A DNA stretch of 28,782 nucleotides from Candidatus Latescibacterota bacterium (lineage in GTDB: Bacteria; JAAXHH01), in the NCBI GenBank assembly GCA_022821935.1, contig JAJECR010000128.1, forward strand, positions 1 to 28,782, in the 5' to 3' direction. Of the stretch, positions 14,313 to 21,770 are shown in pieces. The translations under genes and the position numbers were made by a program. The notes under the pieces were generated by a model. The model had not been told where the DNA came from. It searched no databases and saw only the letters and a program-made list of their open reading frames with translations. How positions within the stretch are numbered: the first letter of the stretch is position 1; each line of letters opens with the position of its first letter.

Positions 14313-14429
14313 ATGACCGAAAAATCAAGTAGTATTGGGAAAAGGGTGGATATGTCTACGAGCCCGATTGTCTGCACGGTCCGTCTACGTTTGCCTCTTC
14401 GGACCCGGGGCTCGGTAAAACCAGATTGA
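14313..14429 (+). CDS. Possible 38-residue micro-ORF in the orphan unit
   Basis: ATG at 14313, about two bases after the predicted transcript start, opens a 38-codon frame ending in TGA at 14427-14429, just before the terminator hairpin. The peptide is basic (13 percent Arg) with no recognised motif. It would need leaderless initiation, or internal initiation at the second ATG (14352), which follows AGGGTGG. The nested RNA stems overlap this frame, so it may be chance. Confidence 0.2.
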   Translation: MTEKSSSIGKRVDMSTSPIVCTVRLRLPLRTRGSVKPD

Positions 14430-14438
14430 AACGAAGAG

Positions 14439-14467
14439 AAATGCACTGTCAGAGTGCATTTTTTTTT
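14439..14467 (+). terminator. Intrinsic terminator
   Basis: Perfect 9-bp stem AAATGCACT (14439-14447) with AGTGCATTT (14453-14461), a 5-base loop GTCAG, and a run of nine T (14459-14467). The best terminator in the window. It acts on plus-strand transcripts and lies between the promoter at 14276 and the zinc-ribbon gene. Confidence 0.85.
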
Positions 14468-14503
14468 GTCCGCCTTTTCATCTCCATGGAGGGATAAGGT
14501 CGC

Positions 14504-15220
14504 ATGCAGGAAAGTTTGAGAGCGCTGTTGGAATTACAAAAGACGGATCAGGACCTGCACGAACTCGAACAGTACAAGGTAGACATTCCCAATCAGTTGG
14601 AGACGATGAGCACCGCCCAGACCGAAGCGGAAACCGGGCTGGCGGACCAGGAAACGAAGGTCGCGGAAATCGAGAAAGACCGGCGTCAGCGCGAGCGGGA
14701 ACTGCAGACCGCCCAGGAGCAGGTCAAAAAGTACCAGGGTCAGCTTTACAGCGTGAAGACCAACAAGGAGTACGACGCACTCCAGACAGAGATCCAGGCG
14801 CAGAAGACTCTTATCGCGGAACTCGAGGACGCGATACTGCAGTTGATCACCGATGCCGAGACGGAAAGTGAAACGCTGGAGACCATGCGCGGCGAGACCG
14901 AATCGCTGATCGAACGCCTGGATGAAGAACGCACGGCACTCGAGTCCAGGCTTTCGGCGGTAGACGAAGACGTGGCCGTAAAAATGGACGAGCGAAAGAG
15001 AATGTCCATGCGCGTGGAGAACCAGGTCCTCAAGGTATACGACCGCATTCGGCGGAACCTGCGCGGCATGACCGTCGTACCTGTGAAGAAAGGGGCCTGC
15101 TCCGGCTGTTTCCACGTGATTCCGCTACAGGTCATGTTGCAGATCCGCCAGGCACAGAGGCTGGTTTCCTGCGAAAGCTGCGGCCGGATCCTGATTACGG
15201 AAGAAGGCCAGGGATACTGA
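14504..15220 (+). CDS. Coiled-coil C4 zinc-ribbon protein (COG1579 family)
   Basis: A 238-residue protein. Residues about 5-180 are a long heptad-rich coiled coil, including the family-typical YSVKTNKEYDALQTEI segment (82-97). The C-terminus is a zinc ribbon with C199-x-x-C202 and C223-x-x-C226. Members are widespread in bacteria and are named as zinc-ribbon regulatory or putative nucleic-acid-binding proteins; their role is not settled. The ATG has AAGG and GGAGG sites within 20 bases upstream. It is preceded by the intrinsic terminator 36 bases away, so it needs readthrough or an unseen promoter. The RNase P RNA follows directly; COG1579 genes are, from memory, often found next to rnpB. Confidence 0.9.
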   Translation: MQESLRALLELQKTDQDLHELEQYKVDIPNQLETMSTAQTEAETGLADQETKVAEIEKDRRQRERELQTAQEQVKKYQGQLYSVKTNKEYDALQTEIQAQKTLIAELEDAILQLITDAETESETLETMRGETESLIERLDEERTALESRLSAVDEDVAVKMDERKRMSMRVENQVLKVYDRIRRNLRGMTVVPVKKGACSGCFHVIPLQVMLQIRQAQRLVSCESCGRILITEEGQGY

Positions 15221-15303
15221 AATACGTCTGACCGTAATGCGCCGCCCGGAGCGCCTGTGCGTTTATCCCGTGCCGGGACAGAACCGGTTATCCCGCTCCG
15301 GGG

Positions 15304-15332
15304 TTGAACCGCGCCGCGCCAATGGGTATATT
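15304..15332 (+). promoter_or_regulatory. rnpB promoter
   Basis: TTGAAC (15304-15309), 17-bp spacer, TATATT (15327-15332). The first base of the P1 helix (15339) is 7 bases after the -10, exactly where transcription should start. Confidence 0.65.
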
Positions 15333-15338
15333 AGCAGT

Positions 15339-15731
15339 GTAAAACGTCCCAAGTCGTCCAGGCGATCGCGTCCGCCGATGTGCGGGCGAGGAAAGTCCGA
15401 GCACCGCAGGGCAGGATGCCTGCTAACGGCAGGGGGCAGTGATGCCACGGAAAGTGTCACAGAAAACACACGGCCGATCCCTTCGGGGAGGCAAAGGTGA
15501 AAAGGCGAGGTAAGAGCTCACCGCGGTCCGGGTAACCGGGCCGGCAGGACAAACCCCATCTGGTGCAAGACCGAATAGGAGAGGAGAGACGGCCCGTCTC
15601 GCCCGCCGGGTAACCGGAGACTCTCGGGTTAGGTCGCAAGAGGCGGCTGGCGACAGTCGTCCCAGATAGATGATCGCCACCTTCGCCACGAAGGCACAGA
15701 ACTCGGCTTACGGCCGGCTTGGACGTTTTAC
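15339..15731 (+). ncRNA. rnpB: RNase P RNA, bacterial class A
   Basis: A complete catalytic RNA of about 393 bases that cleaves tRNA 5' leaders. Helix P1 is closed by 11 bp, GTAAAACGTCC (15339-15349) with GGACGTTTTAC (15721-15731). Universally conserved elements are present: GAGGAAAGTCCGAGC near 15389 (CR I, 5' strand of P4), GTGAAAAGGCGAGGTAAGAGC near 15500 (CR II/III), CAAGACCGAATAGG near 15568, and AGATAGATGATCGCC with ACAGAACTCGGCTTACG near 15664-15714 (CR IV/V, 3' strand of P4). No U-rich terminator hairpin is evident after P1. Small reading frames within it are chance. Confidence 0.97.
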
Positions 15732-15815
15732 GGTTCCCGGCGTACCTGTTTCCTTTTATCAGCGCGCCATGCCGGGCGCCACGGTCACCCTCAACTTCAT
15801 CATCCGGTCTGGTCC

Positions 15816-17525
15816 ATGAACAGCCGCTGGGTCCTACACGACGAACATCCCCAGGTTCCCCGGATGATGGAGCTGATCAACGTCCCGCGCGTGATCGCGC
15901 AGATCCTGCTCAACCGGGGCGTCTCGACTTTCGACGACGCGCGGTATTTCCTGAAGCCCACCCTCGACGATCTGCACAGTCCCTTTCTCATGGAGGACAT
16001 GGACCTTGCGGTGGAGCGGATCGCCGACGCCATCGAACGTAAAGAACACATCATGGTCTTCGGCGACTACGACGTGGATGGGACGACGGCGACGACCCTG
16101 CTGTACCTCACGATCAAGTTGCTGACGGACCGCATTTCCTCATACATCCCCAATCGCATGACGGATGGGTACGGGCTGTCCATAGAAGGGCTGCAGGAAG
16201 CGAAAAGCCGCGGCGTGACGCTGATACTGGCCGTCGACTGCGGGATCACCGCCAACGCGGAGGTGGACCAGGCCCGTGAAATGGGCATCGACGTGGTCAT
16301 CATCGATCACCACGTCCCGGGCGAGACCCTGCCGAACGGCGTGGCCATACTGAACCCCAAGCGGGACGACTGCGGATACCCCTTCAAGGAGCTTTGCGGC
16401 GTCGGGCTGGCCTACAAGGTGGCGCAGGCGCTGGCCGAGCACGTGGGGCTGCCGGAGAACGCGGTGTATACGCACATGGACCTGGTGGCCCTGGGCACGA
16501 CGGCGGACATCGTGCCCCTGCGGGACGAAAACCGGGTACTGACCAAGTACGGCCTGGACATGATGCAGCAGACGCACAAATCGGGCCTGCTGGCGCTGCT
16601 CGACGTGGCGGGCCTGAGGGAGAAGGAACTGTCGACGGGACACATGCTCTTCATGCTCGCGCCCCGTATCAACGCCGCCGGCCGCATGGGCGACGCCACG
16701 CGCGTGGTCGATCTGCTGACCACCGAAGACCAGCGGGAAGCGGCGGACCTGGCGAAGGAGCTGAACGAAGAGAACCAGCGACGGCGCAAGGAGGACACTC
16801 TCACCTTCGAAGCGGCCAGGGACGTCGTGGAGAAGGACCCCTTCCTCCGGGAGGCAAAGGGCCTCGTACTCGCTTCGGACACCTGGCATCCCGGCATCAT
16901 CGGCATCGTTGCGTCCCGCATGGTGGAGGCCTTCAACCGGCCGGTCGTCATGATTTCGACGTCAGGCGAGAAGGGACGCGGCTCGGCACGGACCGTGGGC
17001 GACTTTCATCTATACAACGCCATCAAGGAGTGCTCCGACCTGCTGGTGCAGTTCGGCGGACACCACCACGCGGCGGGCCTTACCATCGAAAAGGACCGCA
17101 TCGAGGCGTTCAGGCGCAAGTTCCACGAGGTGGTGGCGGCACGCGCGACCCCGGCGGATTTCATTCCCCGGCTCGAAATCGACTCGGTAATCGAACTCGA
17201 CGAAGTAACCCCGCGCATGGTCCAGCTTATGAAAATGCTGGGGCCCTTCGGCCCGGCGAACCACCATCCGGTACTCGTATCCCGCAATCTGAGTCTCGTG
17301 GGTTCACCCAGGACCATCGGGATGGATAAGAGACACCTGAAATTCAAGGTAAAGCAGAAGGGCCGCGTCATGGACGCCATCGGTTTCGGCATGGCGGACC
17401 ACGTCGACCGAGTCAACGACAGCCGGGATCAGCTCGACCTGGCCTATAACCTCGAGGAAAACACCTTCCGGGGCGAAACCAGCCTGCAGTTGCGCATAAA
17501 AGACATCAAGACCGCCACAGTCTAG
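15816..17525 (+). CDS. recJ: Single-stranded-DNA-specific exonuclease RecJ
   Basis: A 569-residue 5'-3' ssDNA exonuclease of the DHH family acting in recombination and repair. Motifs: GDYDVDGTT (83-91), VDCGITA (140-146), DHH (164-166), GTTAD (about 229-233), the DHHA1 motif FGGHHHAAG (about 409-417), and a C-terminal OB-like domain (about 455-565). Length and order match bacterial RecJ. The start lacks a clear ribosome binding site but matches the usual RecJ N-terminus (RWVL). It begins 84 bases after the rnpB 3' end. meaB follows after 14 bases, so the two are probably co-transcribed. Confidence 0.96.
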   Translation: MNSRWVLHDEHPQVPRMMELINVPRVIAQILLNRGVSTFDDARYFLKPTLDDLHSPFLMEDMDLAVERIADAIERKEHIMVFGDYDVDGTTATTLLYLTIKLLTDRISSYIPNRMTDGYGLSIEGLQEAKSRGVTLILAVDCGITANAEVDQAREMGIDVVIIDHHVPGETLPNGVAILNPKRDDCGYPFKELCGVGLAYKVAQALAEHVGLPENAVYTHMDLVALGTTADIVPLRDENRVLTKYGLDMMQQTHKSGLLALLDVAGLREKELSTGHMLFMLAPRINAAGRMGDATRVVDLLTTEDQREAADLAKELNEENQRRRKEDTLTFEAARDVVEKDPFLREAKGLVLASDTWHPGIIGIVASRMVEAFNRPVVMISTSGEKGRGSARTVGDFHLYNAIKECSDLLVQFGGHHHAAGLTIEKDRIEAFRRKFHEVVAARATPADFIPRLEIDSVIELDEVTPRMVQLMKMLGPFGPANHHPVLVSRNLSLVGSPRTIGMDKRHLKFKVKQKGRVMDAIGFGMADHVDRVNDSRDQLDLAYNLEENTFRGETSLQLRIKDIKTATV

Positions 17526-17539
17526 CCTCCGTTCCCGCT

Positions 17540-18478
17540 ATGAAGCTACTCGATCGTTTCCTCGACGGCGACCGGATCGCCCTGTCCCGCGTCATCACCC
17601 TGCTGGAAAACGACAGAGACCGTCGTTCCGCCATACTGGACTCGCTGTATCCCCGGTCCGGAAAGGCCCGCCGAATCGGCATTACGGGTCCGCCCGGGGC
17701 CGGCAAGAGCACCCTTGCGGACCGACTGACCTCCCTGTTGCGCAAGGACGGGCGCACCGTTGGCGTGATCGCCGTGGACCCGACCAGCCCCTTCAGCGGA
17801 GGGGCGCTGCTCGGGGACCGGCTGCGCATGCAGGGCGCGTGGGACGACCCGGAAGTCTACGTGCGCAGCCAGGCCGACCGAAGCCACGCGGGCGGCCTGT
17901 CGGAGGCGACGCCCCACGCCATGACCGCCCTTGACGCTTTCGGCAAAGACGTTATCATTGTGGAGACCGTGGGCGTGGGGCAATCCGCCCTCGACGTGTC
18001 CGAGGTCAGCGATACCACCGTCGTCCTGCTCACCCCGGAATCGGGCGACAGCGTACAGGCCATGAAGGCCGGGCTGATGGAGATCGCCGACGTGCTGGTC
18101 GTAAACAAGGCCGACCGGGAAGGGGCGGACCGTTTCGCCTCCGAACTCCGGATGATCGTGGACATGAGGCAGTGGGCGGAAGGCTGGAAACCGCCCGTCG
18201 TGCTTGTCAGCGCGCGGGACGACACGGGGATGGACGGTCTATACGATCAGTTGAATGCCCACGGGGACTTTCTCGCCGGCGAAGACCGGCTGGGCAAGCG
18301 GCGGCTCCGCCAGGGCCGCTCGGCCATCCAGCGGGCACTCGGCGAGTTGTGGCGCGGCAGGTTGACGGAGCGCCGCGACGGGGGCGATACGCTTGACCGG
18401 CTGTCCGAACGCGTGGCCCGCAGGGAGATACAGCCCCTCGCGGCTGCCCGGGAGATCATGGACAGCCTGTCGATATGA
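17540..18478 (+). CDS. meaB: Methylmalonyl-CoA mutase-associated GTPase MeaB
   Basis: A 312-residue G3E P-loop GTPase (also annotated as ArgK/LAO transport ATPase). It guards the assembly and protection of adenosylcobalamin-dependent methylmalonyl-CoA mutase. Seen are Walker A GPPGAGKS (50-57), VDPTSPFSGGALLGDR (79-94), SHAGGLS, the ETVGVGQS switch region and NKAD (about 194-197). The C-terminal dimerisation helices are present. The gene follows recJ by 14 bases and precedes the B12-binding mutase subunit, which supports the assignment. The start lacks a strong ribosome binding site. Confidence 0.94.
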   Translation: MKLLDRFLDGDRIALSRVITLLENDRDRRSAILDSLYPRSGKARRIGITGPPGAGKSTLADRLTSLLRKDGRTVGVIAVDPTSPFSGGALLGDRLRMQGAWDDPEVYVRSQADRSHAGGLSEATPHAMTALDAFGKDVIIVETVGVGQSALDVSEVSDTTVVLLTPESGDSVQAMKAGLMEIADVLVVNKADREGADRFASELRMIVDMRQWAEGWKPPVVLVSARDDTGMDGLYDQLNAHGDFLAGEDRLGKRRLRQGRSAIQRALGELWRGRLTERRDGGDTLDRLSERVARREIQPLAAAREIMDSLSI

Positions 18479-18508
18479 CACGGCTTGACGTCGGTATGAC
18501 GCGGAGTA

Positions 18509-18574
18509 CGCACCAGCGCGGTTTCGCAGCCGGGCGGTATTCGCACCTGCGCGGTTTCGCAGCCGGGCGGATCG
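18509..18574 (+). repeat. Two-copy 33-bp tandem repeat
   Basis: Copies start at 18509 and 18542; the first 29 bases differ at one position, the rest diverges. They fill about half of the gap between meaB and the B12-binding subunit gene. Confidence 0.8.
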
Positions 18575-18596
18575 TTCAGGTAGAGAGAGATCGATC

Positions 18597-19013
18597 ATGG
18601 CGGAAAACATTCGCGTTCTCGTAGCCAAACCGGGCCTGGACGGCCATGACCGCGGCGCCAAGGTGGTCGCCAGCGCGCTCAGGGACGCCGGTATGGAGGT
18701 GATCTACACCGGCCTCCGGCAAACGCCCGAAATGATCGTGGAGGCGGCCATCCAGGAGGACGTGGACGTGGTCGCCCTCAGCATCCTGTCCGGCGCCCAC
18801 ATGACGATTTTCCCCCGCGTGATGAACCTGTTGCGGGAAAAGGGCGTCCACCACATGCTCCTCACCGGCGGCGGGATCATTCCCAGGGCCGACGCGGAGG
18901 AACTCGCGGAACTGGGCGTGGGTACATTGTTCGGCCCGGGCACTTCGACGCGCGACATCATCGCCTACATCCGGGAGGAAGTGGGCCGGCGGCGCGTGGA
19001 GGATGAGATCTAG
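18597..19013 (+). CDS. Methylmalonyl-CoA mutase C-terminal (B12-binding) subunit
   Basis: A 138-residue stand-alone cobalamin-binding domain. It carries D15-x-H17-x-x-G20 (GLDGHDRG), where H17 is the lower axial cobalt ligand, then ALSILSG (S62) and the TGGG loop (90-93). In split mutases this small subunit pairs with a separate TIM-barrel catalytic subunit to convert methylmalonyl-CoA and succinyl-CoA; related 2-hydroxyisobutyryl- or ethylmalonyl-CoA mutases use a similar subunit. No catalytic subunit is in the window. A purine-rich GGTAGAGAGAG sits upstream of the ATG. It follows MeaB by 118 bases. Its 3' end is the first copy of a 31-bp tandem repeat. Confidence 0.92.
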   Translation: MAENIRVLVAKPGLDGHDRGAKVVASALRDAGMEVIYTGLRQTPEMIVEAAIQEDVDVVALSILSGAHMTIFPRVMNLLREKGVHHMLLTGGGIIPRADAEELAELGVGTLFGPGTSTRDIIAYIREEVGRRRVEDEI

Positions 19014-19085
19014 GCCGCGCCGGACAGCGGAGGATGGGATTCAGGCCGCGCCGGCGCGTGGAGGATGAGATTCAGGCTGAGTCGG
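18993..19085 (+). repeat. Three-copy 31-bp tandem repeat over the mutase subunit 3' end
   Basis: Copies at 18993-19023, 19024-19054 and 19055-19085 share a GGAGGATG core at exactly 31-bp spacing. Copy 1 encodes the last residues and the TAG stop of the B12-binding subunit; copies 2 and 3 have CAG in place of TAG. Copies 1 and 3 differ at about 5 of 31 positions, copies 1 and 2 at about 7. Confidence 0.85.
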
Positions 19086-19133
19086 AAAGCGGATCGCAGG
19101 ATTGGCGTACCGGCAAATACCAGGGAGGATAAC

Positions 19134-20840
19134 ATGCGGAGATCTTTACTGGCGGCAGCCATTGCGGGCCTGATGGCGTTGGCGTGGGTCGCCGATGGCA
19201 AGGCCCAGGTGCGCAAGTCGACCGCAAACCTGGCGCTGATCAACGGCACGGTATATACGATGGACGACAGCCGGCCCAAGGCGCAGGCCGTGGCCGTCAT
19301 CGGAAACCGGATCGCCGTCGTGGGCGTAAACGAAGACGTGGAGCCGTTTATTGGTCCCGATACCCGGGTGATCGACCTGGAGGGACAGACCCTGGTTCCC
19401 GGTTTGAAGGAGAGCCATGGCCATCTCATGGGCATCGGGGTCGCGAAGATGACGGTCGACCTGGTCGGTATTTCGGGTTACGACGAACTAATCGAACGGG
19501 TGGCGGCGGCGGCCGAGAGTGTGGAGGAAGGCGAATGGATCACCGGCCGCGGGTGGCACGAGGAGAAGTGGACGGACCGCAGTTCTCTCACCGTCCGCGG
19601 GTTCATGACCCATCACAGGCTGAGCGAGGCCGTTCCCGATAACCCCGTGTTCGTGCGAAGAGCCGACGGCCACGCCGGCTTTGCCAACGCCAGGGCCATG
19701 GAACTGATGGGCATCGACCGGACGACGGAGTCACCCGAGGGCGGAGAAATCATCCGGGATGCCGACGGCAATCCCACGGGCGTACTGGTAGACCTGGCCA
19801 TGTACCTGGTCGAGGTCCCGCCGTTTACGGAAAACCAGCGGCGCCAGGCTCTTGAACTTGGCATCCAGGAATGCCTGGCAAACGGCATCACCATGTTCGA
19901 CGACGCCGGAGTCGGCATGGACGGAATCGACCTGTACAAGGAATACGCGGACCAGGGCAAGCTGGACATGCGGGTTTACGTGATGGCCGAGAACCTGTAC
20001 ACCATGCGGGCGCTGCAAAAACCGTGGTCTCATCCAGGCGGATTCCTGACGGTCCGCGCCGTCAAGATGCGCGGCGACGGGGCACTCGGTTCGCGGGGCG
20101 CCTGGCTGCTGGAGCCCTACGAGGACGACCCGGGCAATTACGGCTTCTTCACCACCGCGCCCGATTCCATCTACGAGGCGGCGCGCTACGGGCTGGAGAA
20201 CGGCTGGCAGGTGTGCACCCACGCCATCGGCGACCGGGGCAACCGCATGATGCTGGATATGTACGAGAAGGCGATGAAGGAGTTTCCCCACGTGAAAGAC
20301 CACCGTTACCGGGATGAACACTCCCAGATCCTGGACGAGGCCGACATCCCCAGGTTCGCCAGCCTGGGCGTGATCGCATCGATGCAGGGGATTCACGCGA
20401 CCTCCGACCTTCCCTGGGCGCCGGCCCGACTCGGCTACGCCCGCACGGAAGAAGGCGGCTATGTCTGGCAGAAGCTGCTGAAGGAAGGCGTCAAGATCAT
20501 CAACGGGACCGACGCGCCGGTCGAAGGCGTCAGCCCCATTGCTTCGTTCTATGCCAGCGTGACCCGTGAGCTGCCGGACGGGACCCCCGAAGGCGGGATG
20601 TTCGGCGACCAGCGCATGTCGCGCCAGGAGGCCCTGAGATCCTATACCCTGGACGCCGCCTACGGTTCGTTCCACGAAGACGAGCTCGGATCCATCGAGC
20701 AGGGCAAGCTCGCGGATTTCACGGTGCTGTCGAAGGATATCATGACCGTGCCCGAGAACGAGATCCTGGATACGGAAATCCTGTATACCATCGTGGACGG
20801 CACGGTGCGGTACGAAAGAGGGCGGCCCGCCATACCCTGA
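19134..20840 (+). CDS. Exported amidohydrolase (Amidohydrolase_3, YtcJ-like)
   Basis: A 568-residue metal-dependent hydrolase. The N-terminus is a signal peptide (about residues 1-25, ending KAQ), then the composite beta-sandwich start LALINGTVYTMD. Metal-site motifs: PGLKESHGH (the usual DSHxH with Asp replaced by Glu), the lysine-type KMRGDGALGSRGAWL region, THAIGDRGN, RDEHSQ, and INGTDAPVE with the catalytic Asp. YtcJ-like enzymes act on N-substituted amides or formamides; the substrate here is unknown. Start choice: the frame is open to ATG 19065 inside the 31-bp repeat, but ATG 19134 has AGGGAGG six bases upstream and opens the signal peptide. An intrinsic terminator follows the stop. 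Confidence 0.92.
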   Translation: MRRSLLAAAIAGLMALAWVADGKAQVRKSTANLALINGTVYTMDDSRPKAQAVAVIGNRIAVVGVNEDVEPFIGPDTRVIDLEGQTLVPGLKESHGHLMGIGVAKMTVDLVGISGYDELIERVAAAAESVEEGEWITGRGWHEEKWTDRSSLTVRGFMTHHRLSEAVPDNPVFVRRADGHAGFANARAMELMGIDRTTESPEGGEIIRDADGNPTGVLVDLAMYLVEVPPFTENQRRQALELGIQECLANGITMFDDAGVGMDGIDLYKEYADQGKLDMRVYVMAENLYTMRALQKPWSHPGGFLTVRAVKMRGDGALGSRGAWLLEPYEDDPGNYGFFTTAPDSIYEAARYGLENGWQVCTHAIGDRGNRMMLDMYEKAMKEFPHVKDHRYRDEHSQILDEADIPRFASLGVIASMQGIHATSDLPWAPARLGYARTEEGGYVWQKLLKEGVKIINGTDAPVEGVSPIASFYASVTRELPDGTPEGGMFGDQRMSRQEALRSYTLDAAYGSFHEDELGSIEQGKLADFTVLSKDIMTVPENEILDTEILYTIVDGTVRYERGRPAIP

Positions 20841-20875
20841 ACGGATTGACCGCGGTACAAACCAGCTTTAGCAGG

Positions 20876-20914
20876 GAACGGGGAGGGAACCGACGGGGGC
20901 TTTCCCCGTTCTTT
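20876..20914 (+). terminator. Intrinsic terminator after the amidohydrolase gene
   Basis: Stem GAACGGGGA (20876-20884) with TCCCCGTTC (20903-20911), an 18-base loop, then TTTATAT. The T run is short, so strength is moderate. It lies 35 bases after the stop codon. Confidence 0.65.
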
Positions 20915-20928
20915 ATATCAGAGCGCCC

Positions 20929-20954
20929 ATCGATAAATCGAAGCATCTATCGAT
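20929..20954. promoter_or_regulatory. Inverted repeat, possible operator upstream of lolA
   Basis: ATCGATA (20929-20935) and TATCGAT (20948-20954) form a 7-bp inverted repeat with a 12-bp AT-rich spacer, 35 bases before the -35 of the lolA operon promoter. A third TCGA-containing half, AATCGAAG, lies in the spacer. No T run follows, so it is not a terminator. Confidence 0.3.
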
Positions 20955-20989
20955 ACGGTTGTTCACCGGCCGCTTACCGGCGGTAAAAC

Positions 20990-21018
20990 TTGACGCAGGC
21001 GCGTTTTCGATGCATATT
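20990..21018 (+). promoter_or_regulatory. Candidate promoter of the lolA-rimO-bamD-nadD operon
   Basis: TTGACG (20990-20995), 17-bp spacer, CATATT (21013-21018). Transcription would start near 21025, about 47 bases before the GTG start of the lolA-like gene. Confidence 0.5.
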
Positions 21019-21071
21019 TCCGGGCTTGTGTCGGGATTGATCTGCACGGGTATCTCGCGAAGGGAGGCGGC

Positions 21072-21740
21072 GTGGCCGCGCATCTCTGGTTCTGCCTGTT
21101 AACCGGCCTGGTGGCGTTTCAGGGACATGAACCGCCAGAGGAGCTTCTTTCGGCGGAAGCCGTCACCGGAAAGATGCGTCAGCGGCTGGACGGCGTGCGG
21201 TCGCTGTCTGCCCGGTATTCCGTTACGACGTACGCGGCCGTGCTCGACCGGCGGAACGAGACCGAAGGCCGCCTGTTTCTGCAGCGGGCCAAAAACCTTC
21301 TGCGCCTTGAAGAGGCCGGCCAGACCATCGTTTCCGACGGAGAATCGCTATGGACTTATGTGCACGGAAACCGGCAGGTAATCGTGTCGACGGCGCAGGA
21401 AGACGCGGCGGGGACACGGTCAGGCCGGGCAGGCCGTCCAGATGATTTTATTTTCAACTACTCGAACCAGTACCGGTATGATCTGGAAGGCAGGGAAACG
21501 GTCGACGGAACGCCCTGTTACGTACTCGGGCTTGCCGCCGTCGAGCCGACCGACGGTATTCCCGCGTTGCGCATATGGGTGGACGAAGGGACCTGGCTTA
21601 CCAAGCAGGTCGTGTATGCGGACGATATGGGGTCCGAGACCACCCTGCGTTTCATGGAATTTCAACTTAATACGAAGCTCCCTCCCGGGTTGTTCACGAT
21701 GACGACGCCCGAGGATGTCGAATGGGTCGACCTGCGTTGA
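21072..21740 (+). CDS. lolA: LolA-like outer-membrane lipoprotein carrier protein
   Basis: A 222-residue periplasmic protein. The N-terminus is a short hydrophobic signal (about residues 2-17), and the rest is a LolA-type half-barrel: a helix with LLSAEAVTGKMRQRLDGVRSLSARYS, then RLFLQRAKNLLRLE, IVSDGESLWTYV (the LolA core motif region), and strands to LRFMEFQLNTKLPPGLFTMTTPEDVEW. LolA ferries lipoproteins through the periplasm. The start is GTG 21072 with AGGGAGG four bases upstream. LolA paralogues (DUF-type lipoprotein-sorting proteins) exist, so the exact role is not certain. It is the first gene of a four-gene operon; rimO begins 30 bases later. Confidence 0.82.
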   Translation: MAAHLWFCLLTGLVAFQGHEPPEELLSAEAVTGKMRQRLDGVRSLSARYSVTTYAAVLDRRNETEGRLFLQRAKNLLRLEEAGQTIVSDGESLWTYVHGNRQVIVSTAQEDAAGTRSGRAGRPDDFIFNYSNQYRYDLEGRETVDGTPCYVLGLAAVEPTDGIPALRIWVDEGTWLTKQVVYADDMGSETTLRFMEFQLNTKLPPGLFTMTTPEDVEWVDLR

Positions 21741-21770
21741 AAGACGCCGGGTAGCGCGCGGAGATAGGTT

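Larger units (their letters stand above)
14311..14468 (+). ncRNA. Candidate small structured RNA or leader, unassigned
   Basis: The roughly 155-base stretch between a near-consensus promoter and an intrinsic terminator. It contains a nested hairpin: CGAGCCC (14359-14365) pairs with GGGCTCG (14408-14414), and inside it GGTCCG (14378-14383) pairs with CGGACC (14400-14405). It does not match RNase P, SRP RNA, tmRNA or 6S RNA features that I can recognise. It may be an independent small RNA, a leaderless micro-mRNA, or an attenuating leader of the zinc-ribbon gene that starts 36 bases after the terminator. Confidence 0.35.

Noticed and set aside
15237..15500. Short reading frames within the RNase P RNA
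   Set aside because: They overlap conserved RNase P RNA elements and have no coding signature.
18485..18511. TTGACG with TACGCA as a promoter for the B12-binding subunit
   Set aside because: Spacing of 16 and a poor -10; overlaps the tandem repeat.
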